A DNA stretch of 64,000 bases, from NCBI RefSeq assembly GCF_000380165.1, contig NZ_KB904669.1:186185-250184 (forward strand), in the 5' to 3' direction. A program made the translations under genes and the position numbers. Positions 7,432-15,170 of the stretch are shown here, in pieces. The notes below the pieces were generated by a model, which saw only the letters and a list, made by a program, of their open reading frames with translations, made no database searches and was not told the DNA's origin. How positions within the stretch are numbered: the stretch's first letter is position 1; each line of letters opens with the position of its first letter. Origin of the DNA: Wenjunlia vitaminophila DSM 41686 (GTDB taxonomy: Bacteria > Actinomycetota > Actinomycetes > Streptomycetales > Streptomycetaceae).

Positions 7432-8957
7432 CGGTGCTCCCTCCGGAGCGCGATGGCCAGTCGTCCGACCCCGCACGCTTCGTCGATGCGGTCGGGGGGC
7501 TCGCCGACCCGCTGAACGACCCGCTGCCGGGCCGGCAGCACAGCCCGTCGTTCGGTCCCCAGCCCCACCCGTCCAGTCCGTACCAGCCCGAGCTGCCCCC
7601 GCCGTCCGACGCCCACGCCCTCCAGCCGTACCCGTCCGACCAGTACCTCCCCGACGCGTACCTCCCCGACCCGTACCTCCCTGACCCGTACCTTCCCGAC
7701 GCGTACGGGCCGGAGCCGTTCGTCCAGGACCCGCAGCCGGTGGCCGGGGGGCCGGGCCCCGACTGGGTCCCGGTGCCGGCGCAGCGGTCGCTGGCCGCAC
7801 CTGACCAGACCGTTCCGCTGCCCCAGGTGGACCCGCTCGGGCTGCCGGGAGGGGCGGTGCCCGGGTCCCAGGACCCCCTCCCCGGCCCGAGCCCGCACCT
7901 GCCGTCTGGGGACCTGCCGTCTGCGGACCCGCCGTCCGGGGGCCGCGCCGCGCGGCGAAGGACGGCCCAGGCAGCCCAGGCGAGCCGGGCGGGCCGGGCG
8001 GCCCGGGACGAGGGGGCCCCGGCTGCTGCCGGCACGGGGTCCGCGTCAGAAGTGGGCGCCGAGCCGGCCCCCGGGGGCCGCGCCGCACGGCGCAGGGCCG
8101 CCCAGGAGGAGGCGCGACGACCGGTACGGGGCAAACGTCCCCCGGCTCACGGAAAGCGCGCCAGGAGGGCGTCCACGGCCTCGCTGCCCGCCGCGTCGGC
8201 TTCGGCCGGGGCCGAGGGGGAGTCCGCCGACGGCCAGCCGCTGAGCCGGCTCGAGGCGCGCAGGGCCGCACGGGCCGCCAAGGACGGGCCGGCTGTGGTG
8301 ATCAGCCGGGTGGCCGGCGAGCTGTTCATCACGCTGGGCGTGTTGATGCTGCTGTTCGTCGGTTACCAGCTCTGGTGGACCAACGTGATCGCGCACCGGG
8401 CGGCCAACGCCGCGGCCCGGGACCTGGAGGAGAAGTGGAGGGAGTCCGACGGTGAGCGCGAGCCCGGGGCCTTCGACGCGGGCGAGGGCTTCGCGATCAT
8501 CTACATCCCCAAGCTGGACGTCAAGACGCCGATCGCCGAGGGCATCGACAAGCACAAGGTCCTGGACAAGGGCATGGTCGGTCACTACTCGGGCAACCTC
8601 AAGTCCGCGATGCCGTGGGACAAGAAGGGGAACTTCGCGCTCGCCGGCCACCGCAACACCCACGGCGAGCCGTTCCGGTACGTCAACAAACTGGAACCGG
8701 GTGACCCGATCGTGGTGGAGACCCAGGACCACTACTACGTCTACGAGATGACCAGCATCCTGCCGCAGACCTCACCGTCCAACATCGGGGTGATAGGCCC
8801 GGTGCCACCGGAGTCCGGCTTCACCGAGCCGGGGCGCTACATCACGCTGACCACCTGCACTCCGGAGTTCACCTCCAAGTACCGAATGATCGTGTGGGGC
8901 AAGATGGTGGAGGAACGTCCGCGCAGCGAGGGGAAGCCCGACGCGCTGGTTGGGTAG
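7428..8957 (+). CDS. srtE: Class E sortase with long Pro-rich and basic N-terminal extension
   Basis: The protein has 509 residues; the GTG at 7428 overlaps the preceding stop (GTGA). Residues 1-290 are low complexity: tandem YLPDA/YLPDP pentapeptides at 73-92, a Pro/Gly-rich stretch, and two GGRAARRR(T/A)AQ repeats at 171-181 and 216-226. A transmembrane helix (about 292-314) is followed by a complete class E sortase domain with His408 (AGHRNTHG), Cys477 (TLTTCTPEF) and Arg486 (KYRMIVW). The topology puts the long extension in the cytoplasm. Class E sortases attach LAXTG-type proteins to peptidoglycan; in Streptomyces such enzymes anchor long chaplins. The function of the extension is unknown. 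Confidence 0.9.
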   Translation: MTVLPPERDGQSSDPARFVDAVGGLADPLNDPLPGRQHSPSFGPQPHPSSPYQPELPPPSDAHALQPYPSDQYLPDAYLPDPYLPDPYLPDAYGPEPFVQDPQPVAGGPGPDWVPVPAQRSLAAPDQTVPLPQVDPLGLPGGAVPGSQDPLPGPSPHLPSGDLPSADPPSGGRAARRRTAQAAQASRAGRAARDEGAPAAAGTGSASEVGAEPAPGGRAARRRAAQEEARRPVRGKRPPAHGKRARRASTASLPAASASAGAEGESADGQPLSRLEARRAARAAKDGPAVVISRVAGELFITLGVLMLLFVGYQLWWTNVIAHRAANAAARDLEEKWRESDGEREPGAFDAGEGFAIIYIPKLDVKTPIAEGIDKHKVLDKGMVGHYSGNLKSAMPWDKKGNFALAGHRNTHGEPFRYVNKLEPGDPIVVETQDHYYVYEMTSILPQTSPSNIGVIGPVPPESGFTEPGRYITLTTCTPEFTSKYRMIVWGKMVEERPRSEGKPDALVG

Positions 8958-8996
8958 TCGGGCCGCCCCGCCCGGCCACACGAGGGGGAGAACGCG

Positions 8997-9815
8997 GTGA
9001 CCACCGAGAACGACGACGTCCTGGAGACCGGCGGCGCCGGACAGGACTCCCCCCGGGCCCCCGGAGCCGAGACGAGCCCCGAAGACACCCCCGCCGGCCC
9101 CGACGCGGACACCGGTGCCGGGCCCCGGCGCCGTCGCGGCGGTGTGGCAGCGGTCGTCGGCGTCCTCGGTGAACTGCTGATAACCGTGGGGCTCGTCCTG
9201 GCCCTCTTCGTCGTCTACTCCCTGTGGTGGACCAACGTCGTCGCCAACCGGGAGGCCGCCCGGAAGAGTGAGAAGGTGCGGGAGCACTGGGCGCAGGAGG
9301 CGGAGGAGGCGCCGGGGCGGTCCTGGGACCCGCGGGACGGCGTCGGCTTCCTGCACCTGCCCGCCCTGGGCAAGGGCTACGAGGTGCTGATCGTCAAGGG
9401 CACCGGCACCGAGGAGCTGAACAAGGGCGTCGCCGGTTACTACACCGAGCCGGTGCGGGCCGCGATGCCCTGGGCGAAGCGGGGCAACTTCTCGCTCGCC
9501 GCGCACCGGGATGGCCACGGGGCGAAGTTCCACAAGCTCGACAAGCTGGACAAGGGCGACGTGGTGGTCGTGGAGACCAAGGACACCTGGTACGTGTACC
9601 GGGTCTTCAACACCCTGCCCGAGACCTCCAAGTACAACGTCGGGGCCCTCGAGCCGATACCCAAGGGCTCGGGGAAGAAGCGCGCGGGCCGCTACATCAC
9701 GCTGACCACCTGCACCCCGGTGTACACCTCCCGGCACCGCCTGATCGTCTGGGGCGAGATGGTGCGCACGCAGAAGGTGGACGACAAGCGCACGTTGCCG
9801 GCGGAACTGCGCTGA
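8997..9815 (+). CDS. srtE: Class E sortase
   Basis: The protein has 272 residues from a GTG preceded by GAGGGGGAG. An acidic Pro/Thr-rich cytoplasmic N-terminus (1-42), a basic RRRR stop and a transmembrane helix (about 50-76) lead into a sortase domain with His170 (AAHRDGHG), Cys239 (TLTTCTPVY) and Arg248 (RHRLIVWG). Its histidine motif differs from the AGHRNTHG of the upstream enzyme, so the two may differ in substrate preference. It is the third sortase-family gene in a row and the last gene of the block, converging on the HTTM gene. Confidence 0.93.
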   Translation: MTTENDDVLETGGAGQDSPRAPGAETSPEDTPAGPDADTGAGPRRRRGGVAAVVGVLGELLITVGLVLALFVVYSLWWTNVVANREAARKSEKVREHWAQEAEEAPGRSWDPRDGVGFLHLPALGKGYEVLIVKGTGTEELNKGVAGYYTEPVRAAMPWAKRGNFSLAAHRDGHGAKFHKLDKLDKGDVVVVETKDTWYVYRVFNTLPETSKYNVGALEPIPKGSGKKRAGRYITLTTCTPVYTSRHRLIVWGEMVRTQKVDDKRTLPAELR

Positions 9816-9842
9816 GCCGCGCCCCGGCTCCGGAACGGCCGG

Positions 9843-11054
9843 TCAACCGCCGGCGGCCACGCCGACGGCCGGCTCCACCGGCCGCGCCCTCCCCGTCCTG
9901 CGGGTGCGGAGCCGCGAGGTGAGTCCCGTGCAGTGGCCGCCGAGCGCGACCAGGAACGCCGTGGGCAGGAAGACCGCGTCACAGGCGATCATGACCAGCG
10001 AGAAGAAGGGGATGCCGAGCAGCACCGCGATCCCCAGGTGCTCCATGACCATCACCACGAGCAGCACGTTCTTGACCCTGCGCGCGCCCAGCGTGAACGG
10101 GAACGCCACCTGCACCATGACCGTGAGGTAGCCCAGCACGAGGAGCAACAGGCTGTGGCCCACCAGGGCTCCGGACAGCCAGGGCCACGGGGTGAAGTGG
10201 TCGAGGTGCATCACGTAGTGCAGGGCGCTGCCGTCCTGCCAGCGCAGACCCTGGATCTTGTACCAGCCGGCCGAGGCGTAGACCAGGCAGACCTGCGCGG
10301 CGATCACCAGCATCGCGCAGTTGTGCAGCATGGACGCGCAGTCGTCGAGCACCGCGCGGGCCTCGTGCCGCGGGAACCACCGGTTCGCCGCGTACCAGAG
10401 CGCGTGCCCGGCCCACAACGTCCAGAGCACCAGCGACCACCCCCCGGTCGGGGCGCCGAACCCCCAGGCCAGCAGCGGTCCGGTCACCGACCACAGGATC
10501 ACGCCCGTGCGGTCCTGCTGGTCGGCGGGCCCGCGGGCGGCGCGGCGTGCGTCCAGCGACCACACCTCGGCGCACCGGGTGAAGACCAGGTAGATCACCA
10601 TGATCCGGATGAGGTTGTCCCCGCCGTCGCCCAGCAGGGTGTTCCGGTTCTCCAGGGACAACATCCCGAGCATGAAGACCACGGACGCGGTCCGGGTGCG
10701 CCAGCCGACCAGCACGGCGACGGCCGCCGCGATCGCCAGGGTGTACACGACCTCGAACCACAGCCGCCCGCCGTACCAGTTCAGCACCGTGAAGGTGCCC
10801 TCGAGCCGGGTCAGGGTGTGGGCCAGGTCCCAGGACAGGGGGCTGCGGTCGCCGTACAGCGTCCTGCGGTGCGGCCACTCCCGCAGCAGGAAGAGGAGCA
10901 CAGAGCCGGCGAGCCCGATGCGGAAGACCGCGGCCTGGTACGGCGCCTGTGTGCCGCGGGCGAGCCGGCCGATCCGGACGAGGAGGTCCCCCAGCCACCG
11001 TCCCGTGGACGCCAGGAACCGGAGACGCGTGGACGTCGATGGCACGGTACTCAA
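9843..11054 (-). CDS. HTTM-domain multipass membrane protein (copy 1)
   Basis: This protein of about 403 residues has many transmembrane segments and the HTTM/vitamin-K-dependent carboxylase-like layout: LLREWPHRRTLYGDRSP, RLWFEVVYTLAI, GDGGDNLIRIMVIYLVFTRC and the near-invariant SAGWYKIQGLRWQDG. HTTM homologues in eukaryotes gamma-carboxylate glutamate; bacterial functions are largely unknown. The TTG start at 11054 is supported by GAGGG 8 bases upstream, with a GTG at 11045 as alternative. It follows the DUF5819 gene after 1 base. A second HTTM copy lies at 37759-39033; both share the YKIQG.RWQDG and VMVQVAFPFTL segments. Confidence 0.87.
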   Translation of the reverse strand: MSTVPSTSTRLRFLASTGRWLGDLLVRIGRLARGTQAPYQAAVFRIGLAGSVLLFLLREWPHRRTLYGDRSPLSWDLAHTLTRLEGTFTVLNWYGGRLWFEVVYTLAIAAAVAVLVGWRTRTASVVFMLGMLSLENRNTLLGDGGDNLIRIMVIYLVFTRCAEVWSLDARRAARGPADQQDRTGVILWSVTGPLLAWGFGAPTGGWSLVLWTLWAGHALWYAANRWFPRHEARAVLDDCASMLHNCAMLVIAAQVCLVYASAGWYKIQGLRWQDGSALHYVMHLDHFTPWPWLSGALVGHSLLLLVLGYLTVMVQVAFPFTLGARRVKNVLLVVMVMEHLGIAVLLGIPFFSLVMIACDAVFLPTAFLVALGGHCTGLTSRLRTRRTGRARPVEPAVGVAAGG

Positions 11055-11055
11055 C

Positions 11056-11859
11056 TCACAATCCCTCGTGGTCCCGCTCCGTCACCCGGGACCACGGCAG
11101 AATCCGGTAGGTGGTGGAGTCGGGATCGTCCTCTTCGGTCCATGCGGGCGGGGGCACCAGGGTGATGCGGCCCGCGATCTGCAGCCCGACGATGGGTTCC
11201 CCGTGCCGCTCGGTCCCCAGCCGCTGGAGCACCACCCGTTTGAGGTAGGCGGCGGCCACCCGGCCCAGCGGCCCGTTGGTCTGTTCCTTGTAGTTGTGGG
11301 AGTCGGTGTAGGCCTCCCAGGCCCGGCGGAGCATGTTCTGGTGCGCGTGGCTGGGCGCCGGGTTGCCCTTGATCGCCTCGATGTCCTTGGCCGTGATGTT
11401 GATCCAGTCCGAGGTGTGCACGGTCCCGTCGGCCCCCTGGGTGCGCACCCGGGCGCCGACGGCCTGGTTGAGCTGCGCGGGGTTGGGCGCGAACAGTTGC
11501 CAGTTCTGGCTGAACTCGGGTTGGACGTAGGTGTTGATCCGGTCCCGGTACTGCTTGCTGAGGGCGTTGGGCGGGGCGACGCTCAGGAAGAGCATGGCCA
11601 GGTGCACCAGCATGGCGCCGACCAGGACGATCGCCGTGAACGTGAGCACTCCGACCGCCCACGGCGAGCGCTGCCCGGCGGTTCCCCGCGGGCACCGCGG
11701 ACCGTCGTCGTGCCCGGGCCCCGGTGCGCCGGCGTCCCCCTCCCGGGGAGGCGGGAAGACCAGGCTCACCTCCGGTCCTTCCTGGTCCTTCGCGGCCAGC
11801 CCGGTCGGGAGGGCTGGGTCAGTCGGCCGGCTGGTGGTGGGCTCGCCGGATCGTTCCAT
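11056..11859 (-). CDS. DUF5819 family protein (copy 1)
   Basis: The protein has 267 residues: a Pro/Gly-rich cytoplasmic N-terminus (about 1-65), one transmembrane helix (about 68-93) and an extracellular domain with the diagnostic EFSQNWQLFAPNP motif, SDWINITAKD and the HAHQNMLRRAW element. DUF5819 proteins are regularly encoded next to HTTM proteins, as here, so the pair probably forms a complex. AGAAGGAAC supports the ATG at 11859. Its paralogue at 37082-37762 shares the QNW.LFAPNP, ITAKD/LTALD and PSHA.QN.LRRA segments. Confidence 0.87.
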   Translation of the reverse strand: MERSGEPTTSRPTDPALPTGLAAKDQEGPEVSLVFPPPREGDAGAPGPGHDDGPRCPRGTAGQRSPWAVGVLTFTAIVLVGAMLVHLAMLFLSVAPPNALSKQYRDRINTYVQPEFSQNWQLFAPNPAQLNQAVGARVRTQGADGTVHTSDWINITAKDIEAIKGNPAPSHAHQNMLRRAWEAYTDSHNYKEQTNGPLGRVAAAYLKRVVLQRLGTERHGEPIVGLQIAGRITLVPPPAWTEEDDPDSTTYRILPWSRVTERDHEGL

Positions 11860-11882
11860 CGGGTTCCTTCTGTTCCACGGCT

Positions 11883-11913
11883 CGCCGGGCAGGCGACGAA
11901 CGCCTGCCCGGCG
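11883..11913. terminator. Hairpin terminator between secreted protein gene and DUF5819 gene
   Basis: A 13-base perfect inverted repeat, CGCCGGGCAGGCG and its complement, encloses an ACGAA loop. It lies about 105 bases beyond the end of the minus-strand secreted-protein gene and immediately before the DUF5819 start, so it probably separates the two transcripts. Confidence 0.7.
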
Positions 11914-12018
11914 GGCCTTGCTCCGGGGCGGCCACCGGGGGTCTGCTCACCCGGAAGGGCGCCTCGGAGCCACATGGCGTCCTCGGCGCCCGACCGGTCC
12001 CGGTGGAGCGCGACGGGG

Positions 12019-12762
12019 TTACAGCGGGCAGTTGTCTACGCGGACACCCTCGTAGTTGATGTCGGGGTGGTTGGCGCTGAGCAGGTCGGCGACGTTGTTG
12101 GCCGCGTCACCGCCGTACCACTGCGGGTTGTCCACGACGGTGAACAGGGTCGGGTCGGTCGGGGCGCCCTGGGAGATGCCCAGCGGCGTCCGCTCCGGCG
12201 CGGAGCCGAAGAAGGCGCTGTACAGGTCGTCCGGGCTGATGCCGGTCGGGCCCCAGTCCGCCAGGTGGTTCTTCCAGAAGCCGGGCGAGCACCACTGAGC
12301 CGTACCAGGCGTGGTGGTGCCGGTCGTCACACCGGTCGTCACGCCGTTGGTGCCGGTGGTCGCGCCGGTGGTGGTGGTGCTGCCGGTGAGGGTGAACCGG
12401 CCGATCAGCACCGGCTTGAACACCACCTTCTTGGTGCAGTAGTCGAACGTGCTGTTCACGCAGGACTTGTTGAGCCGGTAGTACTTGTGGTCCTTCTTGG
12501 AGATGTGGATCTTGGTGCTCTTGTGGTAGTGGACCTTCTTGGACTTGTGGTGGTCGCGGTCGTGCCGGTCAGTCCGGATCTTCACGTACTTGACGTGCTT
12601 CCCGTGCTTCCCGTGCTTGTCGTGCTTGTCGTGCTTCCCGGCGTGGTTCGACGGCTGCCCCATACCGGGGCTGTTAAGACCCATCGCCTCGGCGGCGGTG
12701 AATCCGCCGAGCGACATGGCACCTGCGCAGACGCCGACGAGCAGAAGGCGAACGGCTCTCAC
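12019..12762 (-). CDS. Secreted His/Lys-rich protein with CSPGFWKNH module
   Basis: The protein has 247 residues from a GTG backed by GAGGAA. Residues 1-26 are a signal peptide (VRAVRLLLVGVCAGAMSLGG... ending AEA). A strongly basic segment of HDKH/HGKH units and Lys/His/Tyr-rich sequence follows, then two Cys, a Thr/Gly-rich linker, and a C-terminal module beginning WCSPGFWKNH and ending in a Cys. That module occurs in diverse secreted bacterial proteins but its role is unknown to me. The poly-His stretches suggest metal or polyanion binding. I find no C-terminal sortase signal. The base composition of the basic stretch (many AAG/CAC codons) is unlike its neighbours. Confidence 0.8.
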   Translation of the reverse strand: MRAVRLLLVGVCAGAMSLGGFTAAEAMGLNSPGMGQPSNHAGKHDKHDKHGKHGKHVKYVKIRTDRHDRDHHKSKKVHYHKSTKIHISKKDHKYYRLNKSCVNSTFDYCTKKVVFKPVLIGRFTLTGSTTTTGATTGTNGVTTGVTTGTTTPGTAQWCSPGFWKNHLADWGPTGISPDDLYSAFFGSAPERTPLGISQGAPTDPTLFTVVDNPQWYGGDAANNVADLLSANHPDINYEGVRVDNCPL

Positions 12763-12933
12763 AGTTCCTCGCTTTCTCCAGCGGAACAGGTAGCTGCTGT
12801 GAGAACCGAACGAGGAAATGGGGCACGCGTAACGAAATAACGTCCTGTATGTACTCCGTACGTGTTTGGACCCTTGTCTCACCGGGATTCCGGTCATCTC
12901 GGGGTGGTCCGCGGGGGCCCGGGCCCATGACGA

Positions 12934-12961
12934 GGGCCGCGGACCAGTCGGTCCGCGGCCC
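12934..12961. terminator. Strong hairpin terminator downstream of pknB
   Basis: GGGCCGCGGACC and its perfect complement enclose the loop AGTC, giving a 12-bp stem 20 bases past the stop of the minus-strand kinase gene. It also insulates the kinase operon from the divergent promoter region of the secreted protein. Confidence 0.8.
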
Positions 12962-12980
12962 CGAGCCGTGCGGTCGTGGG

Positions 12981-14996
12981 TCAGCCGGCGCTACCCATTT
13001 GGCCGAATATGGCCCCGTCGTCCGGCTTTCCCCCGTTTCCCCCGTCCCCGCCGCCGTCCCCGCCCTGGCTCATGTCGCCGGGAGCGACGGTGGTTACGTT
13101 CACCGTGGTGTTGGGATCGACCGGGGTCCCGCCCTGCGGGTCCTGGCCGGTGATGATGGCGGTCGGGTCGCCGGGGCCGTTGGCGACGCTCAATGTCAGC
13201 CCCATGCCCTGGAGCTCCGCCGTCGCGTCCTGGACGGTCTTGCCGAACAGCGTCGGGACGGGCACCTTGGTGACGACCTTGGGCACGGTGAGCGTGATCG
13301 TCTCGCTGGGGTTCACCTGGCTGCCCGGGGAGTGGCTCTGCTTGAAGACCACGTCCTGCGGCTTGTCCGGCGCGTCCTCCTCCACCTTCGCCACGTTCAG
13401 GCCCAGGTTCTTCAGCATCTGCTCGGCCGTGGCGTACGACTGGCCGACCACGTTGGGCACCTCGGTGAGCTGGGCCTCCGGCTTCACCGCCACGGTGATG
13501 GTCACGGTGGTGTTCGGCGGTTGCCGGCTGCCGCCCTCGGGGTCCTGGCTCAGCACGGTGCCCTCCGGCTGCTCGGACTCCTCGGTCTTCGTCTCCACCT
13601 TGAAGCCGGCGTCCTCGAGGTCGTTCCGGGCGGTGTCCTCGTCGTCGTTGACGACGTCCGGTACCTCCACCGTCTCCGGGCCCTGGGACAGGCTGACGGT
13701 GACCGTGTCCCCCTTGTCGACCGACTCACCGGCCTTCGGACTGGTGTCGCAGACGGTGCCCTTCGCCTCCTCGCAGTTCTTCGACTCGCCCTCCGCGTAG
13801 ACCAGGCCCTTGTTCTCCAGCGCCTGCTGGGCGGACTTGGCGGTCTCCCCGGTGAGGTTGGGCACGGTGGTGCTGGTGTTGGGGTCACTGCCGAAGAGTG
13901 ACTTCCCGATGAAGAACGTGCCCGCCAGCACCAGCACGGCCGCGAGGACCAGCAGGACCATCGAGGTGCTGCTCTTCTTCGTCTGGCGGCGGCTGGCCCG
14001 GCCACCGTACTCGTCGTCGTCCCCGTCACCCGCGACCGGCGGCATCATCGAGGTGCGCGGGCCGTCCTGCGGGGGCAGGGCCGTGGTGGGCGCCCCGTCC
14101 CCGTAGCCGTAGTCGCCGTAGCCACCGGCGCCGTGCACCGAGGGCGCGACCACCGGCACGCCGTCCAGGGCCCGTTCGATGTCCGCGCGCATCTCGTCCG
14201 CGGACTGGTAACGGTCGTCGGGGAGCTTGGCCAGCGCCTTGAGGACGATGGCGTCCTGCGCCGGGGTGACCTCCGGGTCGAAGGTGGACGGCGGCTGTGG
14301 TTCCTCCCGCACGTGCTGGTACGCCACCGCCACCGGGGAGTCCCCGACGAACGGCGGGCGCACGGTCAGCAGTTCGTACAGCAGGCAGCCGGTGGAGTAC
14401 AGGTCGGAACGGGCGTCCACCTGCTCGCCCTTGGCCTGCTCCGGCGAGAGGTACTGGGCGGTGCCGATCACCGCGGCGGTCTGGGTCATGGTCATGCCCG
14501 AGTCCGCCATGGCCCTGGCGATGCCGAAGTCCATCACCTTGACCTGGCCGGTACGGGTCAGCATGACGTTCGCCGGCTTGATGTCGCGGTGCACGATGCC
14601 GTTGCGGTGGCTGTACTCCAGCGCCTGCAGGATGCCGGCGGTCATCTCCAGGGCCCGCTCGGGCAGCAGCTTGCGACCGGAGTGCAGCAGCTCGCGCAGC
14701 GTGGACCCGTCCACGTACTCCATCACGATGTACGGGATGGAGACGCCGTCGACGTAGTCCTCGCCGGTGTCGTAGACCGCGACGATCGCCGGGTGGTTCA
14801 GCGACGCGGCCGACTGCGCCTCGCGACGGAACCGGGCCTGGAACGACGGGTCGCGTGCGAGGTCGGCACGGAGGGTCTTGACGGCGACGGTACGGCCGAG
14901 CCGGGTGTCATGGGCGAGATAGACCTCGGCCATGCCGCCGCGGCCGAGCACCGCACCCAGTTCGTACCGGCCGCCGAGGCGACGCGGCTCTTCCAT
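12981..14996 (-). CDS. pknB: PASTA-domain Ser/Thr protein kinase (PknB type)
   Basis: The protein has 671 residues from MEEPRRLGGRYEL. The kinase domain occupies about 10-280: glycine loop LGRGGMAEVY, Lys40 in VAVK, HRD at 137-139, DFG at 156-158 and GTAQYLSPEQ after the activation loop with TMTQTAAV. A linker rich in Gly/Asp, a transmembrane helix (about 346-366) and four extracellular PASTA repeats follow, ending in a Gly/Asp-rich tail. PASTA kinases sense muropeptides or lipid II and phosphorylate division and wall proteins. I prefer this ATG to upstream in-frame starts because the family begins here. It is the last gene of the pbpA/rodA/PP2C/FHA cluster. Confidence 0.96.
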   Translation of the reverse strand: MEEPRRLGGRYELGAVLGRGGMAEVYLAHDTRLGRTVAVKTLRADLARDPSFQARFRREAQSAASLNHPAIVAVYDTGEDYVDGVSIPYIVMEYVDGSTLRELLHSGRKLLPERALEMTAGILQALEYSHRNGIVHRDIKPANVMLTRTGQVKVMDFGIARAMADSGMTMTQTAAVIGTAQYLSPEQAKGEQVDARSDLYSTGCLLYELLTVRPPFVGDSPVAVAYQHVREEPQPPSTFDPEVTPAQDAIVLKALAKLPDDRYQSADEMRADIERALDGVPVVAPSVHGAGGYGDYGYGDGAPTTALPPQDGPRTSMMPPVAGDGDDDEYGGRASRRQTKKSSTSMVLLVLAAVLVLAGTFFIGKSLFGSDPNTSTTVPNLTGETAKSAQQALENKGLVYAEGESKNCEEAKGTVCDTSPKAGESVDKGDTVTVSLSQGPETVEVPDVVNDDEDTARNDLEDAGFKVETKTEESEQPEGTVLSQDPEGGSRQPPNTTVTITVAVKPEAQLTEVPNVVGQSYATAEQMLKNLGLNVAKVEEDAPDKPQDVVFKQSHSPGSQVNPSETITLTVPKVVTKVPVPTLFGKTVQDATAELQGMGLTLSVANGPGDPTAIITGQDPQGGTPVDPNTTVNVTTVAPGDMSQGGDGGGDGGNGGKPDDGAIFGQMGSAG

Positions 14997-15113
14997 AGCT
15001 CCAGCCCTCTCCCTCGCCGAATCATCGGCCTCGTGCTGCTCGCGCATACGGTACCCGCCCAGCCGGACGGAGCCCGGGTCGGACCGCGACCCGATACCCG
15101 ACCGGTATGCGGC

Positions 15114-15148
15114 CCCGGCCGGTGCCGGTGACCCCGGCACCGGCCGGG
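15114..15148. terminator. Stem-loop between pbpA and pknB
   Basis: CCCGGCCGGTGCCGG pairs perfectly with its downstream complement across a 5-base TGACC loop (15-bp stem), beginning 23 bases after the pbpA stop. Lying inside what is normally one operon, it may terminate or attenuate read-through into pknB. Confidence 0.65.
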
Positions 15149-15170
15149 CGGCGGTCCTCGGTCACCGCGC

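Noticed and set aside
12019-12762. Secreted His/Lys-rich protein as a sortase substrate
   Set aside because: No C-terminal LPXTG/LAXTG motif, hydrophobic helix or basic tail is present.
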